A DNA stretch of 64,000 nt from Niallia taxi. GTDB lineage: Bacteria; Bacillota; Bacilli; Bacillales; Cytobacillaceae. Below are positions 18,862 through 26,837 of the stretch, one piece after another. Position 1 is the first letter of the stretch; every line of letters begins with the position of its first letter. A model generated the notes under the pieces. The model saw only the letters and a program-made list of their open reading frames with translations, was not told the origin of the DNA and did no database searches. The DNA is taken from the NCBI RefSeq assembly GCF_004005475.1, contig NZ_RZTZ01000007.1:62001-126000 (forward strand), read 5' to 3'. Made by a program: the position numbers and the translations under genes.

Positions 18862-20193
18862 CTATGCCTGCTTACTAGTATTTTGTTGCAAATGTTGATA
18901 CAGGGGACTTCCTTTAACAGCTTTTCCTGTTAAACTGAGGACAAATTCGCTGAACATCGTGTTGGCCCATGCAAACCAATCTCTCGTAAATTCCTCAGGA
19001 CAATCTGCATTAAAGCCTTCATGCATAAAGTTGGTACCGCCATCTGTGTTTTTGAATGCTGTTAATATTTGCTGTTTCTCTTCTTCACTAACCGCAGTCA
19101 TTCCTTGAATAGCCAAGGCTATATGCCAAATATAGTGGTCTGGTGTATGTGGACTGCCTATGCCGTTGGCAAATTTCCCTTCATAATAATATGGATTATC
19201 CCTGCTTAATAGAAAATCTCTTGTGTTGAGATACGTCGGGTCATTAAATGGCTGGAAACCTAAATACGGCGCTGCCAGCAAGCTCGGCACATTGGCATCA
19301 TCCATTAAATGAACACCGCCTTTACCATCTGTTTCATACACATACATTTCTCCATAAATGGGATGCTCCAATTTTGCATATTGCTCAATGCCCTTTTTGA
19401 TCTCCTCCTGCAGTTTTAAGGATTCCTCTTTTAAGGAAGCGTTTTGCAGCACCTCTTCACATATCTCAGCGGCATATCCTAGCACAACTACAGCGAACAT
19501 ATTTGCCGGCACGAGGTAGCCATATGTGCAGGCATCATCACTAGGTCGGAAAGCACTCCAAGTCATGCCGGTTGGAACGACAAGGCCACCTCTCCCTTGA
19601 CGAATTAATGTATCGGATTGGCGTACATCTGCCCTTTCAAACAAATAAGCAGAGTTATTCTCATGATCCTGCTCAGTCCGCCAGACACGGATAACCGTTT
19701 CGAGCACTTCCTGGAGGCTTTCCTTTAAAAACACCGTACGGCCAGTTGACTTCCAAAATAGGTAAGCAAGCTGGATTGGATAACATAAGGAATCAATTTC
19801 GTACTTTCGTTCCCAAATATGTGGGGTCATATCCGTATGATCTGTTTGGTGCCCCCTGCCATTTGCGCTTTCATTAAATGCATTGGCATATGGATCATGC
19901 AGGATAAAGGCAAATTGCTGACGAATGACACCCTCGAGTAAATCAGCAAGCTCTTCATCCTCTTCAGCTGCAAGCAAGTATGGACGCACCTGCGCAGCCG
20001 AATCTCTTAGCCACATCGCCGGAATATCTCCTGTTACGACAAAGGTTTTTCCGTCTGCCTGCTTTTTTAATGTTGTTGTATACGTATTAACAAAGCATTG
20101 TTCGAACATATTGTGCAGCTTTTCATCCTCTGGAAAATAATCTTTTACATGTTGGATTAATTTTTGTAATGATTCTGGAATTGCAGTTGTCAT
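18862..20193 (-). CDS. GH125 exo-alpha-1,6-mannosidase
   Basis: A 443-residue enzyme of family GH125, an (alpha/alpha)6 barrel that removes alpha-1,6-linked mannose with inversion (characterised in pneumococcus). The hallmark FVVTGDIPAMWLRDSAAQVR lies at residues 51-70, and RGHQTDHTDMTPHIWERKYE plus HEGFNADCPEEFTRDWFAWAN follow at typical places. No signal peptide. It overlaps the upstream GH38 by four bases (ATGA), implying translational coupling. With GH38 it gives the set required to strip the trimannosyl core arms. Confidence 0.94.
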   Translation of the reverse strand: MTTAIPESLQKLIQHVKDYFPEDEKLHNMFEQCFVNTYTTTLKKQADGKTFVVTGDIPAMWLRDSAAQVRPYLLAAEEDEELADLLEGVIRQQFAFILHDPYANAFNESANGRGHQTDHTDMTPHIWERKYEIDSLCYPIQLAYLFWKSTGRTVFLKESLQEVLETVIRVWRTEQDHENNSAYLFERADVRQSDTLIRQGRGGLVVPTGMTWSAFRPSDDACTYGYLVPANMFAVVVLGYAAEICEEVLQNASLKEESLKLQEEIKKGIEQYAKLEHPIYGEMYVYETDGKGGVHLMDDANVPSLLAAPYLGFQPFNDPTYLNTRDFLLSRDNPYYYEGKFANGIGSPHTPDHYIWHIALAIQGMTAVSEEEKQQILTAFKNTDGGTNFMHEGFNADCPEEFTRDWFAWANTMFSEFVLSLTGKAVKGSPLYQHLQQNTSKQA

Positions 20194-22895
20194 AGTCTCT
20201 CTCCTTTTCGAAAGCCGAGTGTTATAATTTCATAGCCAGCAACAATATATTGATTGCTAGAATGATTGCTTTGTTCTTCAATAATCGTACTTTTATAGGA
20301 ATTGGCAGCAGTATCTAACGATGCTTTAAGTTGTACGCTTGACGCGGCAGGGTTAAACCACCGAAGCATTACATCATCACTATCTTCTGCCAATTTCATC
20401 GATGTCCACGCAAGACCCTCTGACTCCCACTTCACAAATCTATATTCGCTCGGCAATATTCCTTTATGTGCATTTGTTTGAATAACCTGAAGAGGAACCT
20501 TATATTGATACGCATCAACATATGCACTAGCGGCTATAACATCCTTTTCATGTAAAAGTACTTGCCACTCAGCTGAATGAATACCTAAACATTGCGCCTC
20601 AAGTGTCGGGAAATAACCCCAGTCACCTAATTCTGCAACGGAACGCAAAACAGTGACCGCAATTGTTCCGTCTGCTTGTAAAATCTCATATTCCTGAAGT
20701 CCATCTGTTGCCACGGTTAAGCCGACCTCGTTATCGGCAATGCTGGCAAAGCGCTGCTGATGATGACAAAAACTTGGATTTTCCCATTCTGGATCATGTG
20801 TATTTGGGCGTGATACAATTTCAAAAATACTATCAGCGTAGTGTGTATCCGTTTTCAATTTTGTTGGAAAAAGAACACGTAAACGATGATCTGTTGCTTG
20901 ATTATCAATTATCAGCTTAAAAATTGGACCCTTCATTCCCTTTTCAAGCGTTACTGTTGTCCTTAATATGATGGTTTTTGTTTCGGAAGATCTGCCTGCT
21001 TGCCTTTCCTTATGCCAAATCAAGCTGTTTCTTTCCATTTCTAGCTGCACATCTGCTGAAGCAGGGATTGTTAAAGTATGTGTAAATTCAACCACTGTTC
21101 TAAGAGCTGTCCGTTCCATGAGACGGAATTCGGCTCGAACACCCTTTGTTGTTATCGGAGGATGGTTACTTGCTTCCTTAAACATATATTCATTGCCAAC
21201 ATCGCCAGTATCCTCGTAAATACCAAGCTGAGTTAAGGTATTTCCTGTTGCTTTGTCTGTTAAATTATATGTACCATCTTCGTGAAAGAGGATGTGAACA
21301 TATTCATTTTCCATTTCCATATCGTCATTAACTGCTTGTTCCTGCATCACTACTTCTGGCTGCTCACTTGGAATAAGATAGAAGGTTTTGTATCCGAATG
21401 CAGGAATATCCTCCGCAGCAAAGGACAGCTTTGCTCGCTTGGCAAAATACGGCTGACGGAATTTATCATCTGGTAAATCATATCCAAACTCAACAACTGG
21501 TTTCTCCATAAAACACTCGATATTATTACCAGCTTCATCAACGAGTCTGTATGCTGACGTTTCTTCCTCTTTTAGATAGGCTGGAATTTGTTCAAAATGC
21601 ATTTCTGAAAAATACACTACCTTTAAATCGACTGTTTTCGTAACAACTTCGTTTTTATCCCATCCTGTAGTATTCAAAACAATCAGGGGAATTCCACCCT
21701 CTGGTCCGCCTGAGGTATCAACTTTATCAGCAAGCTTTGCTGCATGCTCCTGCACAAATACCTCTCCCATTTGCGATACTGCTTCGAATCTAGTCACCAT
21801 CTCACGGTGCACCTCATCAATACTGCAGCCGCAAATACTGTCATGCGGATGATTTTTCATCAATGATTTCCACATAAAGCGCAAATATTCCCTTGGGTAT
21901 TTCCCACCCGCTAAAAAGTCCATCACGGCAAGTGGCTCTGCAATCTTTTCCAACAGTGTTTGGCAGCGATTATTCCACTGTTTTAAGTAAATACGACTGG
22001 ACGCCGTATTAACAAGAGTGGACCATCCATCTGTCCTTTGATTACGTAATTCACCTTCTATGACCTGAAGCTGCTCAGGCAGATTTTCTTTTAGGGCCGT
22101 TATATATTCATCAAAGCTTGAATGCTTAAAGGTATACGCAGGAAAAAGAGATGCTGCAGCATTAATGGCCTGTGGAATTGTATGCTGGAGCGGCTGATGA
22201 TCACATCCATTCATAAACAATAACTGATTGGTGGAAGCATACTTTTCGGCATCCTGCAATTTTCGGTTCCAGTATATTTTTGCTTCCTCTTCATCGACAG
22301 GTATTTCATTACCGTTCGAGTACCAATTGGCAAATAATATACCCAATACATTAGAGCCATCTGGTGATTTCCAAATCATCTCTGAATATGGTGATTCAAA
22401 GTTTGGAGAATCTGACACCATATTATTAAAGCCTGTTGGTTTTACTCCCCTTCCAAAGGCAGCTGTGTCAATTCCAGCTTGCTTTAATAGCTGCGGTGCT
22501 TGCCCATAAATGCCAAAGGTGTCAGGGAAATAGCCAAGTTTTGATACATGCCCGTACTGTTTCACATCATGTAACCCGATTTGCAGGTTACGGACATTTG
22601 CTTCTGAGCTTGTTAAAAAAGCATCCTGGAGAACATACCATGGCCCAATATGCAGCTTTCTTTCTGTAATTAATTGTGTAACAGCCTCCCGGTTTTCCGG
22701 ATGAACAGCAAAATAATCCTCCAACAGAACAGTCTGGCCATCAAGATGGAATGATTCAAAAGCATTTCCCTCTTTTTTAAACTGCTCTAACAGGTTATTC
22801 ATCAATTTTATGAAATAATAACGATGCTGTTCAAAAGGCAGGTACCATTCCCTGTCCCAATGGGTGTGGGAGATAATATGCGCCGTTTTTTTCAT
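20190..22895 (-). CDS. GH38 alpha-mannosidase, MngB/SpGH38 type
   Basis: A 901-residue cytoplasmic alpha-mannosidase, first gene of the mannosidase operon. The N-terminal motif ISHTHWDREW supplies zinc ligands (His10, His12, Asp14) and Asp125 in GYFPDTFGIYGQ is the nucleophile. Length and N-terminal catalytic position match the streptococcal GH38 enzymes acting on alpha-1,3-mannose, and E. coli MngB. Weak but present ribosome site AAGGCGGGT. It couples directly to GH125. Both enzymes together fit stepwise removal of alpha-linked mannose from an N-glycan. A role on mannosyl-glycerate is unlikely given the neighbours. Confidence 0.93.
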   Translation of the reverse strand: MKKTAHIISHTHWDREWYLPFEQHRYYFIKLMNNLLEQFKKEGNAFESFHLDGQTVLLEDYFAVHPENREAVTQLITERKLHIGPWYVLQDAFLTSSEANVRNLQIGLHDVKQYGHVSKLGYFPDTFGIYGQAPQLLKQAGIDTAAFGRGVKPTGFNNMVSDSPNFESPYSEMIWKSPDGSNVLGILFANWYSNGNEIPVDEEEAKIYWNRKLQDAEKYASTNQLLFMNGCDHQPLQHTIPQAINAAASLFPAYTFKHSSFDEYITALKENLPEQLQVIEGELRNQRTDGWSTLVNTASSRIYLKQWNNRCQTLLEKIAEPLAVMDFLAGGKYPREYLRFMWKSLMKNHPHDSICGCSIDEVHREMVTRFEAVSQMGEVFVQEHAAKLADKVDTSGGPEGGIPLIVLNTTGWDKNEVVTKTVDLKVVYFSEMHFEQIPAYLKEEETSAYRLVDEAGNNIECFMEKPVVEFGYDLPDDKFRQPYFAKRAKLSFAAEDIPAFGYKTFYLIPSEQPEVVMQEQAVNDDMEMENEYVHILFHEDGTYNLTDKATGNTLTQLGIYEDTGDVGNEYMFKEASNHPPITTKGVRAEFRLMERTALRTVVEFTHTLTIPASADVQLEMERNSLIWHKERQAGRSSETKTIILRTTVTLEKGMKGPIFKLIIDNQATDHRLRVLFPTKLKTDTHYADSIFEIVSRPNTHDPEWENPSFCHHQQRFASIADNEVGLTVATDGLQEYEILQADGTIAVTVLRSVAELGDWGYFPTLEAQCLGIHSAEWQVLLHEKDVIAASAYVDAYQYKVPLQVIQTNAHKGILPSEYRFVKWESEGLAWTSMKLAEDSDDVMLRWFNPAASSVQLKASLDTAANSYKSTIIEEQSNHSSNQYIVAGYEIITLGFRKGERL

Positions 22896-22928
22896 TAAAT
22901 CTTACCCGCCTTTCTATATACCAGCAAT

Positions 22929-22953
22929 AAGAAAACGCTGCCATTTTATTATA
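22929..22953 (-). promoter_or_regulatory. -10 hexamer plus cre-like box before the mannosidase operon
   Basis: On the minus strand a perfect TATAAT (22953-22948) is followed three bases later by ATGGCAGCGTTTTCTT (22944-22929), one mismatch from the cre consensus in this orientation. No recognisable -35. The arrangement repeats that of the GH85 and ABC promoters. Confidence 0.5.
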
Positions 22954-23046
22954 TTTGCTTTTCTTTCATTTTAATCCTCCTGCATTTAAGGGCAATAGAT
23001 TGGAAGTAAGTTCTATGGATTTTACAGTGTATCTAATATTAGTCCA

Positions 23047-23092
23047 TGAAAAAAGAGCAGGTCTCATTTTCAGCAATGAAGGCTGCTCCTTT
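23047..23092 (-). terminator. Second minus-strand terminator upstream of the mannosidase operon
   Basis: GAGCAG pairs with CTGCTC and, inside a 2x2 internal loop, TTCATT pairs with AATGAG; a run of six T follows. It lies 70 bases beyond the MFS terminator and just before the mannosidase promoter, so it probably insulates that promoter. Confidence 0.6.
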
Positions 23093-23158
23093 AGGCCTTT
23101 AAATTTGTACACTACATAAAACTAAGCACAATTCCCTTTCCTTTTACATTCTCTAATT

Positions 23159-23192
23159 ATAAAAAAAACCTCCACTACAAAAGCGGAGGTTT
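23159..23192 (-). terminator. Terminator overlapping the MFS gene stop
   Basis: AAACCTCC (23166-23173) and GGAGGTTT (23185-23192) form the stem; the minus strand continues into a run of T. The stem base overlaps the stop codon. Confidence 0.82.
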
Positions 23193-24408
23193 AATCAGTA
23201 TTATTCGAAACGTCGTAAACTACGCCATCTGCTTTCTCTTTCCATATCATCGTAAGACCCAAGCCAACAATCATCACAACACCTGCAAACAGGAATGGAA
23301 AATTGATATTTATATCAAACAATATTCCGCCAAGTGCTGGTCCAAAAATTGTCCCTAAACTTGTGTAGGTTGAGTTCATGCCTGCCACGAAGCCTTGTTG
23401 TTTACCGGCAGTTTTTGACAGAAATGTCGTCAGAGCTGGTCGCAGTAAATCAAAGGCTAGGAAGATAAAGCAGGTGACAAGTAAAACAGCGATAAATCCA
23501 GACATAACCGTTGATACAAATGCTAAAACAGCACCGATGATTAAGCAAAGCTGGATGACTGCTTTCTCTCCAAGCTTATTTACTAATTTACCGAACCAAA
23601 GAATTTGCACAATAACAGCAAATATCGAGCTAATCATAATTATTGTGGCAATATCCTTCGGTGTAAATCCAAACTTATGATCAGAAAACAAGCTGAATAC
23701 TGTTTCATAGGCTGATAAACCAAAGGCTAGGACAAAGACAATAATAAAAGCAATTAAGTAAATCGGTTGTGTCGATTTCTTCAAGTCTTTAAAGAAATTA
23801 GACTTCTGTGTATTTGCGGCAAGCTCAGCAAGCTCACTTTTAGATAATGGCTCTTTTAAGATAAAGACAGAGCTGAACGCTGCTAAGAAGGCAATCACTG
23901 CTGCGAAGAAAAACGGCACGCGAATTCCAAAATCAGCGATAAAGCCCCCTGCACCTGGTCCAATGATAAACCCAGTGCTGATAGCAGCAGAAACATAGCC
24001 CATCGCTTTTGATCTATCTTGGATTGTCGTAATATCGGCTACATATGCTGTTACAGCAGGCATAATGAAGGCAGCACTGACTCCGCCTAGTATCCTTGAT
24101 ATATATAATACGGAAACATTGGTTCCCAGACCGAAAATTAACTCTGAGATTCCAAATATCACTAAACCAAAAACAATCATCTTCTTTCTGCCGATACTAT
24201 CTACCCATCTGCCTGCAAACGGAGACACAATCAACTGGGCAAAAGCAAAAACAGCAACAAGATAGCCCATCGTACTTCCTGTTATATGCATCATATTCAT
24301 GAATGATGGCATAACTGGAATGATTAGGCCTATTCCTAAAAATACGATGAAAAGATTACTTAATAAAATGATTAATACCATTTTTTGTTCCTTAATTGGT
24401 TTTTGCAT
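23191..24408 (-). CDS. MFS multidrug efflux transporter, NorA/Bmr-like
   Basis: A 405-residue, 12-helix drug/proton antiporter. The loop 2-3 signature GRWVDSIGRKK and the antiporter motif GPGAGGFIAD in helix 5 are both present, and the N-terminus LIILLSNLFIVFLGIGLIIPVMP is typical of NorA, Bmr and Blt. Substrates are likely hydrophobic cations or quinolones, but that cannot be told from sequence. A TetR-type palindrome lies at 24461-24476 just upstream. The gene is flanked by its own terminator and is independent of the glycan locus. Confidence 0.9.
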   Translation of the reverse strand: MQKPIKEQKMVLIILLSNLFIVFLGIGLIIPVMPSFMNMMHITGSTMGYLVAVFAFAQLIVSPFAGRWVDSIGRKKMIVFGLVIFGISELIFGLGTNVSVLYISRILGGVSAAFIMPAVTAYVADITTIQDRSKAMGYVSAAISTGFIIGPGAGGFIADFGIRVPFFFAAVIAFLAAFSSVFILKEPLSKSELAELAANTQKSNFFKDLKKSTQPIYLIAFIIVFVLAFGLSAYETVFSLFSDHKFGFTPKDIATIIMISSIFAVIVQILWFGKLVNKLGEKAVIQLCLIIGAVLAFVSTVMSGFIAVLLVTCFIFLAFDLLRPALTTFLSKTAGKQQGFVAGMNSTYTSLGTIFGPALGGILFDININFPFLFAGVVMIVGLGLTMIWKEKADGVVYDVSNNTD

Positions 24409-24460
24409 GTGAACTCACTTCCCTAAAATGATGAAATCATTATTTTTATCTCGATCAACT

Positions 24461-24476
24461 TAACGACCGTTCGTTA
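24461..24476. promoter_or_regulatory. TetR-type operator palindrome upstream of the MFS gene
   Basis: TAACGACCGTTCGTTA: perfect 6-bp arms (TAACGA/TCGTTA) around CCGT, the form often bound by TetR/AcrR repressors. It is 53 bases before the MFS start. No TetR gene is adjacent. Confidence 0.6.
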
Positions 24477-24537
24477 GTTATCATACCAAATTATAGTGTT
24501 ATCGGCAATTATTATTACCTATAAAGGGAAGCAAATA

Positions 24538-24575
24538 CAAAAAAATGTGGTGGAATAAAGATTCCCCACATTTTT
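24538..24575 (-). terminator. Terminator of the AraC-family gene
   Basis: AAAATGTGG-T-GGAAT and ATTCC-CCACATTTT form a long stem (24541-24556 with 24561-24575, one bulge), followed on the minus strand by T residues. Confidence 0.8.
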
Positions 24576-24583
24576 AGTATGAC

Positions 24584-25501
24584 TTATGCATTTTTACTTT
24601 GGAGAGGATTTGCTCTTAACTGCTTAATATCTTCTTTTGGCGGAAGTCCAAACATCCTCGAATACTCACGACTGAATTGGGAGGGGCTTTCATATCCAAC
24701 TTGAAATGCTACTTCGGCTGCATCGGTAGATTCGGCAAGTAATCTGCGCCTTGCTTCCTGCAGCCTTAAGTTCTTTTGAAATTGTATCGGACTCATTGCT
24801 GTCACTTGTTTAAAGTAACGATGAAGTGTTGCCACACTCATGTTTGCCTTATCTGCAAGATCTTCTATGCGAAAGGCACTGACATAATTAAGCTTTATAT
24901 GGTCAATCACTTCACTAATTCGATATGTTTGGCTGCCTTCTATCGCCATTTGCCGCAGAATGGCTCCATGCGAACCTTGTAAGACCATATACAGGATTTC
25001 TTTTTTGTATAATGGCGCAAGCACATGTATATGCTCTGGCTTTTCCAACAATTGGCCAAGCCTTGTTGCCGCATCTAACAGAGGATGATCTGCCTTGCTA
25101 ATATACATGGCTCTATTCATATTCTTCTTTCTTTCGAATTGGCTGTTAGAATCGCTTATCAAGCCAAATATCTCTCTCGGTGTGAACTCAAGCTTAAAGG
25201 CTAAATAAGGAGCATCTTTAGAAGCCTTGATTACTTGACCAATAACAGGTAAATGAACGGATGAAACAATATAATCCTCTGGTCCATACTGAAAGCGATC
25301 CTGAGCAAGCAGGACCTCTTTTTCACCTTGAAGAATAATACAAATCGATGGCTTAAAGACTGCATGTATTGGCTCTGTTACCTGTGATTCCCGAATAAAA
25401 AACAAGGATGGCACAGCTGTTTTATTTAAGCCTTCTTCCTTTGTAAACCGCTCTACAAGTTTGCCTAATTCACTCAATTGATTTGTCGTTTGCACTGTCA
25501 T
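24584..25501 (-). CDS. AraC-family transcriptional regulator with cupin-like N-terminal domain
   Basis: A 305-residue regulator. The N-terminal AraC_N-type domain (residues about 25-180, PSICIILQGEKEVLLAQDRFQYGPEDYIV) resembles those of YqhC-like activators of oxidoreductases; the C-terminal double helix-turn-helix reads RIEDLADKANMSVATLHRYFKQ and AAEVAFQVGYESPSQFSREY. It is transcribed alone, with its own terminator, next to the MFS pump. Target is unknown: the pump carries a TetR-like rather than AraC-like operator, and the HPr-like gene diverges on the other side. Confidence 0.9.
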   Translation of the reverse strand: MTVQTTNQLSELGKLVERFTKEEGLNKTAVPSLFFIRESQVTEPIHAVFKPSICIILQGEKEVLLAQDRFQYGPEDYIVSSVHLPVIGQVIKASKDAPYLAFKLEFTPREIFGLISDSNSQFERKKNMNRAMYISKADHPLLDAATRLGQLLEKPEHIHVLAPLYKKEILYMVLQGSHGAILRQMAIEGSQTYRISEVIDHIKLNYVSAFRIEDLADKANMSVATLHRYFKQVTAMSPIQFQKNLRLQEARRRLLAESTDAAEVAFQVGYESPSQFSREYSRMFGLPPKEDIKQLRANPLQSKNA

Positions 25502-25668
25502 ACTGTCTCCTTTGCACTTAACTACTTACATTATAAAAGATTTACACGGATTCGATAAGTGTCGTGATAGGAATAGGCAACCTTTTGCGATGAATGGGTT
25601 ATCACTTTCCTTTCATCATATACGATAATGAAAATAATAATTTATTACTTAACGGAGGAACTAGAAAA

Positions 25669-25944
25669 TTGACCGAAATGCGATTCAACATTATTGCCGT
25701 CACAGGATTTGCCCGGCCCACATGCTTATTAATTAACACAGCTTCCTTGTTCCAATCCAGCATCCATTTAGAATATAAAGGCCGGTCTGTTAGTCTCAAA
25801 AATTCGCCAACATCGATTATGGACGTCATGTCTTTGGAAATTAAACCTGGCACAGCCTTTAAGATTTGGGCAGATGGTGTAGATGAGCATCAAGCAATAA
25901 AGGCAATTGAAAAAGCCCTCATAGAGACTTGGAGAATTTCTTGA
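25669..25944 (+). CDS. HPr/Crh-like protein lacking the active-site histidine
   Basis: A 91-residue HPr-fold protein. Aligned to HPr, the block G-I-H15-A-R-P is here G13-F14-A15-R16-P17: one residue is missing and no His is available for PEP-dependent phosphorylation, as in Crh, where His15 is Gln. The regulatory serine block is kept as T-S49-I-M-D-V-M-S-L, preceded by a four-residue insert NSPT, so HPr kinase could modify Ser49 and let it act as a CcpA corepressor. Start is a TTG at 25669 with GGAGG ten bases upstream; upstream codons do not resemble HPr. It is monocistronic and divergent from AraC. Function is inferred, not shown. Confidence 0.75.
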   Translation: MTEMRFNIIAVTGFARPTCLLINTASLFQSSIHLEYKGRSVSLKNSPTSIMDVMSLEIKPGTAFKIWADGVDEHQAIKAIEKALIETWRIS

Positions 25945-25955
25945 CTTTCTGCTTG

Positions 25956-26717
25956 TTATTTTGCCTGAACAACGCCGTATCTGCATTTTGTTAAATTAGG
26001 TATTGATAACAGTCCGTTTTCGCCATACTTGTCAAATAAAGCTGCTAACGCTTCAACAAGCAGAGGGTACTGCTTATCCCCTTCCTGCAGGGCAAATGAT
26101 GATGATAAATGTCTGCCAATGAAAGTTGCTTTATTATACTTTAGTGGATAATCATACACTATTTCATGGTAATTTCTATTAAAGAAGGAGTCATAAATCT
26201 CCTGTGAACCATTCAATCCATTCGAAAAACCGTTAAAATTTGGACAATAACGTCTGTATACATCAGCAATTTCCAAGTTCACTGACGCTTCATTCACCCG
26301 TTCATTTGCGATTATAGCGACTTTCCCATCCTTTTTAAGTATTCTTTGACATTCTTTATGAAATTCTTCTTCATTAAACCAATGAAAGCTTTGAGCCGCT
26401 GTAACTAGATCAACACTATGTTCTGGTAATGTCGTGTTTTCTGCCGCTCCATTTACTAAAGTAATGCCTTTGTAGTCTTTTAGTAATCCTGTCGCAGCTT
26501 GCCGCATGTCTTCGTTTGGTTCAACAGCAAACACGGTTAGCCCTAAATCTAAAAGCTGTTTTGTTAGGATTCCGGTTCCTGCCCCAATATCAGTTGCTGT
26601 TGAATTTATACTTAGCTCACACTCGGTGAATAAATCATTCAACAGCTGCTCTGGATAGTATGGTCGGAATGCTGCATACACCTTCGCTTTTCCATTGAAC
26701 TTCGTATTATTATCCAT
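25956..26717 (-). CDS. SAM-dependent methyltransferase (class I)
   Basis: A 253-residue class I methyltransferase of the UbiE/Methyltransf_11 group. The SAM-binding motif I is ATDIGAGTGILTKQL (about residues 38-52), followed by VFAVEPNEDMRQ and the DLVTAAQSFHWFN motif typical of YxaB-like/trans-aconitate-type enzymes. The first residues FNGKAKVYAAFRPYYPEQLL are also usual for that group. Substrate is unknown. It converges with the HPr-like gene (11 bases apart) and is 120 bases past the sulfate operon terminator side. Confidence 0.87.
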   Translation of the reverse strand: MDNNTKFNGKAKVYAAFRPYYPEQLLNDLFTECELSINSTATDIGAGTGILTKQLLDLGLTVFAVEPNEDMRQAATGLLKDYKGITLVNGAAENTTLPEHSVDLVTAAQSFHWFNEEEFHKECQRILKKDGKVAIIANERVNEASVNLEIADVYRRYCPNFNGFSNGLNGSQEIYDSFFNRNYHEIVYDYPLKYNKATFIGRHLSSSFALQEGDKQYPLLVEALAALFDKYGENGLLSIPNLTKCRYGVVQAK

Positions 26718-26805
26718 CTATCACAACTCCTTCTATTTAGAATAGACTATTGGAAAATGGTAGACAAGTTAAGAGCAATTTTTCTAGGAAGGGTTTGGCT
26801 TACAT

Positions 26806-26830
26806 AAAAAAAAGCTGCAAAATGCAGCTT
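26806..26830 (-). terminator. Terminator of the sulfate ABC operon
   Basis: AAGCTGC, loop AAAAT, GCAGCTT (26812-26830) followed on the minus strand by a run of T. Confidence 0.88.
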
Positions 26831-26837
26831 CATCCTA

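Noticed and set aside
23041-23092. Leader attenuator of the mannosidase operon
   Set aside because: The hairpin lies upstream of the best promoter (-10 at 22953), so it more likely stops read-through from the MFS gene.
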